From contig ONNR01000016.1 of assembly GCA_900319235.1 (NCBI GenBank), positions 1-64,000 on the forward strand: DNA of 64,000 bases, in the 5' to 3' direction. The position numbers and the translations under genes are program-made. Numbering within the stretch: position 1 is the stretch's first letter; each line of letters opens with the position of its first letter. The notes beneath the pieces were generated by a model. It saw only the letters and a list, made by a program, of their open reading frames with translations. It made no database searches and had not been told where the DNA came from. Shown piece by piece: positions 33,160-40,856 of this stretch. The stretch is from an uncultured Prevotellaceae bacterium (lineage in GTDB: Bacteria; Bacteroidota; Bacteroidia; Bacteroidales; UBA3663).

Positions 33160-34071
33160 ATGAAGGAACAGCCCCACAACGCGACCCAATGGCAAGGCAC
33201 TACCGATGGACTGCCCTGGATGCACCGCGCGCTCATTTGCGTGCTGGGCATGGTGCCTGTTGGTGTCGTCTATGCCATCGCCGCTGTGTTTGTGGTCCCC
33301 TTCTACATCCTCGGCCGTCGGCAGGGTTACCTTGTGCAGTATCGTTTCTTCCGCCAGGCGTTCGGCTTCGGGGCGTTCAAGGCCTTCCGCTATGCCTGTC
33401 TCAACCACCTGCGCTTTGCCCAGGTCATCATCGACCGGTTTGCGGTCTATGGAGGGCGTAAGTTCACTTTCGACGTCGAGGGTCGTGCCGATTACGACGA
33501 GCTGGCACATGGCGAGTCGGGCTTTGTGCAGGTGTTCAGCCATGCCGGCAACTACGAACTGGCAGGCTACGAACTGCGTCAGCCCCGCAAGCGGCTCTAT
33601 GCGCTGCTTTTCCGCGACGGGTCGCAGACCATCATGGACAATCGTGCCAGCGTCTTTGCGCCCAATGGGGTAGAAATGGTGTTTGTGCAGCCCGACATGA
33701 GCCACATCTTCCTGCTCAGCAACGTCGTGCGCGACGGCAACATCGCTTCCATCCCTGGCGACCGCATCTTCGGCTCGCGCAAGTTTGTCGAGTGTCAGTT
33801 CATGGGCAGCCCCGCCCGTTTCCCCTTGGGTCCGTTCCGGCTTGCTGCCGTGCGTCAAGCGCCCATTGTCGCCATCTTTGTGATGAAGGAGAGTTGGACA
33901 TCCTATCGCATCTTTGTGCGTCGTCTGGACTCTTCCGACCAAGGCCAGAAGCCGACTGCCCTCGGCCTGGCGCAGCAGTTTGCCGACAATCTCGAGGATG
34001 TGGTGCGCCGCTATCCCGAGCAGTGGTTCAATTATTTCGACTTTTGGCAAAACGAGAATAACGGTATTTGA
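33160..34071 (+). CDS. LpxL/HtrB-like lysophospholipid acyltransferase
   Basis: A 303-aa membrane-associated acyltransferase. An N-terminal helix (RALICVLGMVPVGVVYAIAA) precedes the catalytic HAGNYE at about 128-133, the Hx4(D/E) motif of the LPLAT/LpxL family. DGNIASIPGDRIFGS and the later FPLGPFRLAA match LPLAT blocks 2 to 3. In aryl polyene gene sets such a protein transfers the finished acyl chain to a lipid. The ATG at 33160 is preferred to a TTG six bases upstream. It ends 3 bp before the next gene. Confidence 0.82.
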   Translation: MKEQPHNATQWQGTTDGLPWMHRALICVLGMVPVGVVYAIAAVFVVPFYILGRRQGYLVQYRFFRQAFGFGAFKAFRYACLNHLRFAQVIIDRFAVYGGRKFTFDVEGRADYDELAHGESGFVQVFSHAGNYELAGYELRQPRKRLYALLFRDGSQTIMDNRASVFAPNGVEMVFVQPDMSHIFLLSNVVRDGNIASIPGDRIFGSRKFVECQFMGSPARFPLGPFRLAAVRQAPIVAIFVMKESWTSYRIFVRRLDSSDQGQKPTALGLAQQFADNLEDVVRRYPEQWFNYFDFWQNENNGI

Positions 34072-34074
34072 AGC

Positions 34075-34500
34075 ATGGCATTGAGCGACATCGACATACA
34101 GGACATCATCCCGCAGCGCCCGCCATTTCTGATGGTGGACCATCTGCTTTCCTACGAAGCGTCGGTGTCCCGCTCGTCCTTTCTCATTCAGCCCGACAAC
34201 CTCTTCGTCGAAGGCTCGTTCACGACGGCGGGCATTGTCGAACACATTGCGCAGACCTGTGCCGCTCGTATCGGCTACTACAACAAGTATATCCTCCATC
34301 GCCCGGTCGTCATCGGCTACATTGCTGCCATCCGTCATCTCGATGTCCATCGTCAGCCCGGGGTGGGTGAGGAACTGCTTACGCAAATCGAGGAACTGGG
34401 CTCTGCCTTCGGTATGACGCTCGTTCGTGCCGAAGTCCGTACTTCCCTGGGCGAACTCATCGCCGATGGTGAACTCAAGATTGCTCTCAGCGAATCATAG
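34075..34500 (+). CDS. ApeP-like hotdog 3-hydroxyacyl-ACP dehydratase homologue
   Basis: A 141-aa hotdog protein. IIPQRPPFLMVDHLLSYE is the FabZ/ApeP-type N-terminal motif. The central helix reads GIVEHIAQTCAARIGYY and includes the conserved Glu. The FabZ catalytic His of HFPG is replaced (FVEGSFTT). This layout matches the hotdog proteins of aryl polyene clusters (ApeP, COG4706) more than housekeeping FabZ. It probably helps dehydrate the growing polyene chain. It lies 3 bp after the acyltransferase and 4 bp before the ketosynthase. Confidence 0.75.
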   Translation: MALSDIDIQDIIPQRPPFLMVDHLLSYEASVSRSSFLIQPDNLFVEGSFTTAGIVEHIAQTCAARIGYYNKYILHRPVVIGYIAAIRHLDVHRQPGVGEELLTQIEELGSAFGMTLVRAEVRTSLGELIADGELKIALSES

Positions 34501-34504
34501 ACCT

Positions 34505-36226
34505 ATGGTAAAGATCATCGCCGACAACATACTCTCCCCGCTCGGAGAAACCACCCGCGACAACCTGCTGGCTGTGCGCGATGGTCGTTCGCGACTCCAG
34601 ACTCACCGGTTGTGGCAGATCCCCGATCCTTTTGTGGCTTCGCTCTTCGACCAGGGGCAGGAGCGTCCCACCTACGAGATGCTCGTCCTTTCGTCCATCC
34701 TCCGCTGTCTTGATGGCTGCACGCTTTCGGGCCGCGTGGCGCTGGTGCTCAGTTCCACCAAGGGGCATACCATCGGTCCCGACGCCCATCCCTTTGGCGA
34801 GTCGGCGCGCCGCATCGAACGTCTCATCCGCCCGTTCCTGCCCAAGGTCGAAAGCCTCACGTCGCTTACCGTAAGCAATGCCTGCGTCAGCGGACTTTCG
34901 GCACTCATCGTGGCACGTCGTCTGCTCGAGATGGGTGCCTACGATTATGCCATCGTCGCGGGTTGCGATGTGCAGTCGCGTTTCATCGTGGCAGGGTTCC
35001 AGTCCTTCATGGCGATGTCGCCCGAGCCGTGCCGTCCCTTCGACGAGGACCGCTGTGGCCTCAATCTGGGCGAAGCTTCCGCTACTATTATATTTAAAAG
35101 GTGTAGCGACGACGAGGACTTTTCCCGTCAGTGGGTGGCATTGCCCGGATATATGCGCAACGATGCCTATCACATCTCCACACCTTCGCGCACGGCCGAA
35201 GGCAGTTACCTTGCCCTCACGGCAGCCTTGGGTCACGTTGCGTCGCCCCTCTGTATTTCTGCCCACGGCACTGCCACGCTTTATAACGACGAGATGGAGG
35301 CGTCGGCCATCCACCGCGCCTCAATGGGCGAAGTTCCCGTCACGGCGCTCAAGGGTTACTTCGGTCACACCATGGGTGCAGCAGGCATCCTCGAAAGCAT
35401 CCTCACGATGCACGCCCTCCAGGAGGGATGGATTCCCGCAACGCTCGGCTTCAACGCCTTGGGCACCAGTCGTCCCCTCCATGTCGTCAATCGGCTTCAG
35501 CCTTTGAGCACCCAGCAGAAGCAGCATCCTTCGTTCATCAAGATGATGAGCGGATTCGGGGGATGCAATACGGCGATGGGGTTCGAATATCTTGGGGATA
35601 CTAAGGGATGTGAAGAGATTCTTGGGGATATTAAGGGACGAATGTGTAGTGGGGGAGAGGCAAAACTAATGGAGCCTGCGCTTTCGGTGCGCATCACTCC
35701 CGAAGGCGTGACGCTGTGCGGCGAGGCATTGCCTGTCGATGGGGCAAAGGGCAAGTCGATGCTTACGGCCCTCTATCGCAAATATGTAGGCGACTATCCG
35801 AAGTTCTACAAGATGGACCTGCTCAGTCGTCTTGGCTTCATTGCTGCCGAACTCCTCTTCAAAAAGGAGGGTGCACATGCTGCTTTCGACCAAAGTCGTG
35901 CCGTTCTGCTCTTCGGGCAATCGGCATCGTGTGTGGCCGACCGCAGTTTCGAAGCCACCATCCAGCCGGGCGACAACTATTTCCCCAGCCCTGCCGACTT
36001 CGTCTATACGTTGCCCAACATCGTCCTGGGCGAAATAGCCATTCGTCACCAGCTGCATGGCGAGACCTGCTACTTCGCCCTCTCCGAGCGCGACGATGCC
36101 CTCATCCGTCAACTCGTCTCCCAGGCCTTCCTCGACCCCGCCACCACCTCCGCCCTCTATGGCTGGATCGATGCCCCCGACGACGACCATTTCGTCGCCG
36201 AGCTCTACATCTTAAATATTCTTTAA
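34505..36226 (+). CDS. Beta-ketoacyl synthase fused to a second ketosynthase-like domain
   Basis: A 573-aa condensing enzyme. The first domain (about 1-355) has a complete KAS triad: C127 in SNACVSG, H254 in SAHGTAT and H288 in GHTMGAAG. It is followed by the usual C-terminal GFGGCNTA. The second region (about 385-573) has YPKFYKMDLLSRLGFIAAELL and FPSPADFVYTLPN, resembling the N-terminal ketoacyl-synt_2 domain of chain-length-factor-like proteins. The two are joined by a linker made from AAGGGAT repeats at 35590-35640. It likely extends the polyene chain. The ATG at 34505 begins conserved sequence; longer frames overlap the previous gene. Confidence 0.82.
   Translation: MVKIIADNILSPLGETTRDNLLAVRDGRSRLQTHRLWQIPDPFVASLFDQGQERPTYEMLVLSSILRCLDGCTLSGRVALVLSSTKGHTIGPDAHPFGESARRIERLIRPFLPKVESLTSLTVSNACVSGLSALIVARRLLEMGAYDYAIVAGCDVQSRFIVAGFQSFMAMSPEPCRPFDEDRCGLNLGEASATIIFKRCSDDEDFSRQWVALPGYMRNDAYHISTPSRTAEGSYLALTAALGHVASPLCISAHGTATLYNDEMEASAIHRASMGEVPVTALKGYFGHTMGAAGILESILTMHALQEGWIPATLGFNALGTSRPLHVVNRLQPLSTQQKQHPSFIKMMSGFGGCNTAMGFEYLGDTKGCEEILGDIKGRMCSGGEAKLMEPALSVRITPEGVTLCGEALPVDGAKGKSMLTALYRKYVGDYPKFYKMDLLSRLGFIAAELLFKKEGAHAAFDQSRAVLLFGQSASCVADRSFEATIQPGDNYFPSPADFVYTLPNIVLGEIAIRHQLHGETCYFALSERDDALIRQLVSQAFLDPATTSALYGWIDAPDDDHFVAELYILNIL
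35590..35640 (+). repeat. In-frame AAGGGAT repeat units in a ketosynthase linker
   Basis: CTTGGGGATACTAAGGGATG is followed by a second CTTGGGGATATTAAGGGAC unit. They are read in frame as YLGDTKG and ILGDIKG, residues about 362-379. The same family fills the intergenic gap at 27640-27778. Confidence 0.7.
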
Positions 36227-36353
36227 TTATCACGAATTAGCGAATTAAAGAAGAAAATTAAAGAAATCATGGCTTATATTTTTCTGGCGAAGCCCAGCCT
36301 TCAAAGAAAGTTTTTTTTCTTTTGTAAATAAATTCATCTTTTAAGAAAAAACA
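36227..36353. other. AT-rich gap before the acyl carrier protein gene
   Basis: 127 bp with GAATTAAAG units and an AAAGAAA/TTTCTTT hairpin near 36302-36324. It may be a weak attenuator or promoter region. No gene is visible. Confidence 0.35.
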
Positions 36354-36611
36354 ATGACAGAACTACTTGAAACCCTAAAACAACAAGTGATAGACGCCCT
36401 GAACCTCGAGGACCTCACCCCCGAGGATATCGATGTCGATGCCCCTCTCTTCGGCGAAGGTCTCGGCCTTGACTCCATCGATGCCCTCGAGCTCATCATG
36501 ATCCTCGAAAAGGAATACGGCATCAAGCACCAGTCGCCCGCCCAAGGCAAGGAGATCTTCAAGTCCATCCGCACCATGGCCGAGTTCATCCAGGCCAATC
36601 GTACCAAATAA
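36354..36611 (+). CDS. Acyl carrier protein
   Basis: An 85-aa acyl carrier protein. The phosphopantetheine attachment site is S41 in GLGLDSIDALELIMIL. The sequence is acidic and helical, with the usual LTPEDIDVDAPLFGEGL lead-in. It lies between two ketosynthase genes and directly abuts the second, whose ATG follows the stop with no gap. It is therefore a dedicated carrier for this locus, not the housekeeping ACP. Confidence 0.93.
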   Translation: MTELLETLKQQVIDALNLEDLTPEDIDVDAPLFGEGLGLDSIDALELIMILEKEYGIKHQSPAQGKEIFKSIRTMAEFIQANRTK

Positions 36612-38474
36612 ATGATTGTCATCACCGGCTACGGCATCGTGAGCGCCATTGGTGTCGGCAAAGCTGAGACCCTCGACGCGCTTCGTCATCACCGTTCAGG
36701 TATCGCCCCCGTGCAGTACCTCGACACGGTGCATCGCGACATGCTCGTCGGTGAAGTCAAGCTCTCGTTCGACGAGCTTATGGCCCGCGTCGGCGTGCCC
36801 TCCGATGCCGAAGCTCCCCAGAGCCGCACCGCCCTCATCGGCCGTCTTGCCCTGCGCGAAGCCTTGCAGCAGGCAGGGCTCACCAGTCCCGACGACTACG
36901 CCACGATGGCATTGCTTTCGGGAACCACCGTCGGCGGCATGGACCGCACCGAGATCGAAGCCTCGGTCAGCGCCGATGGCACGATTGAGCACTACAACTA
37001 CGACTGCGGCACCTCCACGCTCGACATCGCGCACGGCTTCGGCCAATTCGCCTTCGTCGATACCATCTCCACCGCCTGTTCGTCGGCAGCCAATGCCATC
37101 GCTATGGGTATTGAGATGGTGCGTCAGGGACTTTTCGAACGCGTTGTGGCAGGAGGCAGCGAGGGCCTTTCGCGTCTGCACCTCAATGGGTTCAACACGC
37201 TTATGATCCTCGACTCCGAGCCATGCCGTCCGTTCGACGCGCATCGCAATGGCATCAACCTGGGTGAAGGCGCAGCCTATCTGGTCATCGAGAGCGAGGC
37301 GTCGGCACTTCGTCGCGGCGTCCGGCCTCTTGCCGTGCTCAGCGGCTACGGCAATGCGTGCGACGCCTATCATCAGACCGCCTCTTCGCCCGAAGGCGAA
37401 GGTGCAGTCCTCGCCATGCAGCAGGCATTAGCCGATGCAGGTCTCCAACCTTCCGACATCGCCTACATCAATTGTCACGGCACAGGCACGCCCAACAACG
37501 ACGTCAGCGAACTCTGTGCCCTCCATCGTGTCTTCGGTCCTCAGCTCCCGCCGTTCAGCAGCACCAAGGGCTTCACGGGGCACACCACCTCAGCCAGCGG
37601 CAGCATCGAGGCCGCCTTCTGCCTCCTCGCCCTCGAGCACCACTTCCTCCCCGTCAACCTCAACTTCCGCGACCCCATCACTCCCGACTCATCGTCCACC
37701 CCCGACATCCCCGTCCTCCCAAGTGCGGGCGATCAAGTCCTTCCCCCTTTAAGGGGGAACGAGGGGGTCATCTGCAACGCCTTCGCCTTCGGCGGCAACG
37801 ACACCTCCCTCATCCTCGCCCCCTATCATCCGGCCCCATCCTCCGCTCAAGCAGAGCCATCGTCCCCAAATATCCCTAAAAATCCCTTAATATCCCTTAA
37901 TATCCCTAAGCGAAAGATTTTTCTTCTCGCCAGCACCGAGCTCTCTCCCGACATCGACCCCAACTTCCGCGACTACCTTTCCCCCCTCGAGTCACGCCGT
38001 CTCGACAAGCTGCTCAAACGCACCGTCGCCTGTTCATTGCAGACCTTGCGCCAATGTCCCGAAGTTGTCCCCGATGCCATCATCACCGCCACTGTCTGGG
38101 GCAGCGCCATCTCAGCCATCACGTTCTTCCACGACATGATGCGTCAGGGCGAAGCGTTTCTCAAGCCCACGCTCTTCATGCAATCGACCCACAACACGAT
38201 GAGTTCGCTCATTGCCATCCAGACGCACAATCACGGCTACAACGTCACCCATTCGCAACTCGACGACTCGCTCCCGCACGCCTTCCTCGACGCATGGCTG
38301 CAGATGCAGTCGGGTCGCATCCGCAGCGCCCTCGTCGGCATCCACGACAGCATCCCCGCTTTCGACAACCGCAGTTACCTCCTCTGCACCGCCGATGCGC
38401 TCCCTCCCGATTGCCATCCCCTCGCCGAGCTCGTCTTCAATCCCTCATCACGAATTTTCGAATGCCACTCTTGA
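36612..38474 (+). CDS. Beta-ketoacyl synthase fused to a chain-length-factor-like domain
   Basis: A 620-aa fusion. The first domain (about 1-405) is a full KAS with C156 in STACSSA, H289 in NCHGTGT and H324 in GFTGHTTSASG, closing with NAFAFGGNDTSLIL. The second domain (about 435-620) includes LASTELSPDI, FLKPTLFMQSTHNTMSSLIAI and SALVGIHDS, matching the ketoacyl-synt_2 type found in aryl polyene clusters. Two blocks of low-complexity DNA are read in frame here: a CCCCCTTTAAGGGGG unit just before the last KAS motif (residues about 375-388) and AAATATCCCT units in the linker (about 418-433). It overlaps the next gene by 13 bp. Confidence 0.83.
   Translation: MIVITGYGIVSAIGVGKAETLDALRHHRSGIAPVQYLDTVHRDMLVGEVKLSFDELMARVGVPSDAEAPQSRTALIGRLALREALQQAGLTSPDDYATMALLSGTTVGGMDRTEIEASVSADGTIEHYNYDCGTSTLDIAHGFGQFAFVDTISTACSSAANAIAMGIEMVRQGLFERVVAGGSEGLSRLHLNGFNTLMILDSEPCRPFDAHRNGINLGEGAAYLVIESEASALRRGVRPLAVLSGYGNACDAYHQTASSPEGEGAVLAMQQALADAGLQPSDIAYINCHGTGTPNNDVSELCALHRVFGPQLPPFSSTKGFTGHTTSASGSIEAAFCLLALEHHFLPVNLNFRDPITPDSSSTPDIPVLPSAGDQVLPPLRGNEGVICNAFAFGGNDTSLILAPYHPAPSSAQAEPSSPNIPKNPLISLNIPKRKIFLLASTELSPDIDPNFRDYLSPLESRRLDKLLKRTVACSLQTLRQCPEVVPDAIITATVWGSAISAITFFHDMMRQGEAFLKPTLFMQSTHNTMSSLIAIQTHNHGYNVTHSQLDDSLPHAFLDAWLQMQSGRIRSALVGIHDSIPAFDNRSYLLCTADALPPDCHPLAELVFNPSSRIFECHS
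37735..37912 (+). repeat. In-frame low-complexity repeats within a ketosynthase gene
   Basis: TCCTTCCCCCTTTAAGGGGG then ACGAGGGGGTC (37738-37770) resembles the arms of the element at 23575-23756. AATATCCCT units (37866-37912) are the reverse complement of the AAGGGATATT family at 27640. Both keep the reading frame. Confidence 0.65.
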
Positions 38475-38812
38475 TCCTATCGATAATTCAAGCCGCCCTG
38501 CTCGCCGCAGGCCAAGTCTTGCTCAAGCTCGCCCTGCGTGCAGCAGGCGCGTTCGAGATGAGCACGACCTTCTTCGTGAGCCAGCTCACCAACTGGTGGT
38601 GGCTTGCCTGTGGCATCAGCTTCGGAGGCGCGGGCATCCTTTGGATGTACATCCTGCGCCACTATCCATTCAGCCAGGCATATCCACTCACGTCGTTGGC
38701 CTACGTCTTCGGCATGCTCGCAGCCCTATGGGTCTTCGGCGAACGCATTTCGCCCACCGCTTGGATAGGCGTACTCCTCATCATGGCAGGTTGTTATCTC
38801 GTCACACGTTGA
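38462..38812 (+). CDS. Four-helix EamA/ArnE-like membrane protein
   Basis: A 116-aa membrane protein with four helices, half the size of DMT-family transporters and similar to ArnE/SMR subunits. It contains ILSIIQAALLAAGQVLLKLAL and YPLTSLAYVFGMLAALWVFGE. ArnE-type proteins flip lipid-linked sugars in pairs. A GT2 glycosyltransferase lies close by, so a role in moving a lipid-linked product across the inner membrane is plausible. The start at 38462 overlaps the ketosynthase end by 13 bp. Confidence 0.75.
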   Translation: MPLLILSIIQAALLAAGQVLLKLALRAAGAFEMSTTFFVSQLTNWWWLACGISFGGAGILWMYILRHYPFSQAYPLTSLAYVFGMLAALWVFGERISPTAWIGVLLIMAGCYLVTR

Positions 38813-38829
38813 CATTTCTCCCCTTCATT

Positions 38830-39201
38830 ATGGCACTCCTGGATAATCTCTATCACATCACAGCGCAGACCACCCTGCCCGAAGGCGAGAGTGGAGGAGC
38901 GGTCTATCGCATCGCGCTCCATCCCGACAGTGCCATCTATCAGGCGCACTTTCCCGGACGTCCCATCACCCCCGGTGCGTGCATGATCCAGATTGTCGAG
39001 GAGTTGGTGCGTCAGTATTTCGCCGATGCCACCCTTCACGTCCGTAGCATCACCAACCTCAAGTTCCTCGCGCTGCTCGAACCCCAGCATCACCCCTCGG
39101 TCGAAGTTGTCCTCAGCGGCACCCCCTCCCAGCTTCGCGCCACCTTCCGCGATGGTTCCCTCCTTTTCGCCCGCCTCACACTTTCTTTCGTTGTTTCTTA
39201 A
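38830..39201 (+). CDS. ApeI/FabZ-like 3-hydroxyacyl-ACP dehydratase
   Basis: A 123-aa hotdog dehydratase with the catalytic motif HFPGRPITPG, putative catalytic His at H40, and the following helix MIQIVEELVRQYF. It keeps the catalytic His that the other hotdog protein of this locus lacks, so the two differ in role, as ApeI and ApeP do in aryl polyene clusters. The gene starts 17 bp after the membrane protein gene. The reading frame is open much further upstream, but the ATG at 38830 begins the domain. Confidence 0.8.
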   Translation: MALLDNLYHITAQTTLPEGESGGAVYRIALHPDSAIYQAHFPGRPITPGACMIQIVEELVRQYFADATLHVRSITNLKFLALLEPQHHPSVEVVLSGTPSQLRATFRDGSLLFARLTLSFVVS

Positions 39202-39242
39202 GGACCTCCTTGTATATACTTTTTAAAAAAATAGGAAATATA

Positions 39243-39274
39243 TTTGGCCATGTCGGCAAAATACCATATCTTTG
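39243..39274 (+). promoter_or_regulatory. Glycosyltransferase promoter, TTTG-N20-TATCTTTG
   Basis: TTTG at 39243-39246 and TATCTTTG at 39267-39274, 20-bp spacing. The glycosyltransferase can thus be expressed apart from the upstream lipid genes. Confidence 0.75.
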
Positions 39275-39324
39275 CGCATGAAAATCAACGAAAAGTTTTA
39301 TTTCCTATTATATAAGTGAAATAG

Positions 39325-40056
39325 ATGCATATTGTCGTAGTCGTCCCCACCTACAACAACGCACAGACGCTACAGACGGTTCTCGACCGCCTGTGGGACA
39401 ATACGCACGACATCATGGTGGTGAACGATGGCTCGACCGACGAGACGCTCCAGCTCCTGCATCACTATCCTCATCCCATCAACATCGTCACCTATCCCGA
39501 GAATCGGGGCAAGGGATATGCGCTGGTTCGGGGTTTCCGCGAGGCGAAGATGCTGGGTTACGACCATGTCATCACCATCGACAGCGATGGGCAGCACTAT
39601 CCCGAGGACCTGCCCGTATTCCTGCGCAAGGCAAGTGAACTCAATTGCCCCACAATCATCGTGGGAAGTCGCGAACTCGAGCATGAGAACAAGTCACGTG
39701 GAGCTATTTTCGCCACTCGGCTTGCCAACTTCTGGTTTGCGTTTCAGACGTGGCAGTATCTTCCTGACACACAGAGCGGCTATCGTCTCTATCCTCTGCA
39801 TCATCTGCATGGACTTAATTTGATTACTTCGCGCTATGAGGCCGAACTCGAGCTATTGGTCTTTGCTGCGTGGCACGGGGTAGCCATCGACACCGTTCCC
39901 ATCCGCGTCTATTATCCCCCCAAGGAGGAGCGTGTTACGCATTTTCGTCCTGGTTTGGACTTCGCACGCATCTTCGTCCTAAATACCATTCTCTTCTTCG
40001 TTTCCATCTTCTTCGGCTGGTGGATGATGGGGTGGAAACGTCTGAAAAGCCATTAA
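39325..40056 (+). CDS. GT2 family glycosyltransferase (DPM1-like)
   Basis: A 243-aa GT-A glycosyltransferase. The start VVVPTYNNAQTL and the nucleotide motif VVNDGSTDETL are followed by the metal-binding ITIDSDGQHYPEDLP. The sequence resembles dolichol/polyprenyl-phosphate sugar synthases. A hydrophobic C-terminus (IFVLNTILFFVSIFFGWWMMG) is probably a membrane segment. It follows the aryl-polyene-like genes but has its own promoter, and a hairpin terminator follows. It may glycosylate the product or make a lipid-linked sugar. Confidence 0.88.
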   Translation: MHIVVVVPTYNNAQTLQTVLDRLWDNTHDIMVVNDGSTDETLQLLHHYPHPINIVTYPENRGKGYALVRGFREAKMLGYDHVITIDSDGQHYPEDLPVFLRKASELNCPTIIVGSRELEHENKSRGAIFATRLANFWFAFQTWQYLPDTQSGYRLYPLHHLHGLNLITSRYEAELELLVFAAWHGVAIDTVPIRVYYPPKEERVTHFRPGLDFARIFVLNTILFFVSIFFGWWMMGWKRLKSH

Positions 40057-40081
40057 TATTAGATAAAACTATAATTACTGA

Positions 40082-40124
40082 GCGTAATTTGTGATATATA
40101 CATTACAAATTGCGCCTTTTTGTA
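40082..40124 (+). terminator. Terminator after the glycosyltransferase gene
   Basis: GCGTAATTTGT (40082-40092) pairs with ACAAATTGCGC (40105-40115), with one mismatch, followed by CTTTTTG. It isolates the next operon. Confidence 0.7.
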
Positions 40125-40162
40125 TTTAAAAAGCAGTTAAATTTGAAAAAATACTGATAATT

Positions 40163-40194
40163 TTTGAAATATCTAAAATTAGCGCGTATATTTG
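40163..40194 (+). promoter_or_regulatory. Promoter of the SLOG-HTH-SLOG unit, TTTG-N20-TATATTTG
   Basis: TTTG at 40163-40166 and TATATTTG at 40187-40194, 20-bp spacing. It is the only promoter I see for the three genes that follow. Confidence 0.75.
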
Positions 40195-40245
40195 CAGTGA
40201 AAATAAGAAATAACCAATATTAAATCCCTTTTATATATTACTATT

Positions 40246-40851
40246 ATGGAAAAGACTGAAACACGAAACACTTTGTTCACTTACTTCGGTGAACAGGCTC
40301 TCCTGAAGGAGAAGAAGACCGTATTCTTTTGCCCTTATGACGTGCCGGAGTCTATCTTCAAATCGATTCACCAATGGATCAAGACGCTCGACCCTGCAAG
40401 GGATTGTATCGTTTGTGGCAATACGACAGGCATTGAACGCTACACACTTCGTCTCCTGCTTCGCAAGAAGTTTTCAGTGATTCTACCATTGGCTACAGTC
40501 ATCCCTCAATGTCTTGAGGAACTGAATCTGGGCTGGAGAATGACCGAACAGGAGACCATGGAACTGCTTGACGAGGCTCTTACAGAACATCGCCTTCTGA
40601 TGGTGGCTTCGACTGAGAATGTGTCGGTATCAACACCGACCAAGCATACTATTCTGATTCGCAACTATTGGATGCGATGGATTGGTAATCACTTTGTCTT
40701 GGGTTGTAACGGGAAGGGCGGATACTTCGAGCATCTGCTTTGGAAACGCGAGGTAGAGGTGCTTGATACAAATGAGGTGCAGGTGAAGGAGAGTTTGCCT
40801 GAAATGTCTTTGGTATGTGATGACGATTATGATTATCTTTTAGCAGTATAA
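40246..40851 (+). CDS. DprA/SLOG-like protein 1, function unknown
   Basis: A 201-aa protein that I do not recognise as a named family. It looks like a Rossmann-type SMF/DprA-LOG (SLOG) domain. Residues 53-64 (DCIVCGNTTGIE) resemble the VSGLAxGID loop of DprA. RN at 139-140 followed by NHFVLGCNGKGGYFEHL resembles the RNRII...ADAVVVVEA...SG region. It is paralogous to the protein at 41358: VCGN(T/L)TG falls at residues 56-62 in both. It has an acidic C-terminal end (CDDDYDY) and no DprA winged helix. SLOG domains often bind nucleotide-derived ligands, but that is family knowledge, not evidence here. Confidence 0.55.
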   Translation: MEKTETRNTLFTYFGEQALLKEKKTVFFCPYDVPESIFKSIHQWIKTLDPARDCIVCGNTTGIERYTLRLLLRKKFSVILPLATVIPQCLEELNLGWRMTEQETMELLDEALTEHRLLMVASTENVSVSTPTKHTILIRNYWMRWIGNHFVLGCNGKGGYFEHLLWKREVEVLDTNEVQVKESLPEMSLVCDDDYDYLLAV

Positions 40852-40856
40852 GTTTT

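Noticed and set aside
37358..37879. Alternate-frame proteins in the ketosynthase region
   Set aside because: They are Pro/Arg/Ser-rich frames caused by high GC at third positions, lying inside the ketosynthase gene.
40246..40851. Genuine competence DprA
   Set aside because: It lacks the C-terminal winged helix and the full SGxAxGxD and RNRxI motifs, and it has a paralogue and an HTH gene beside it.
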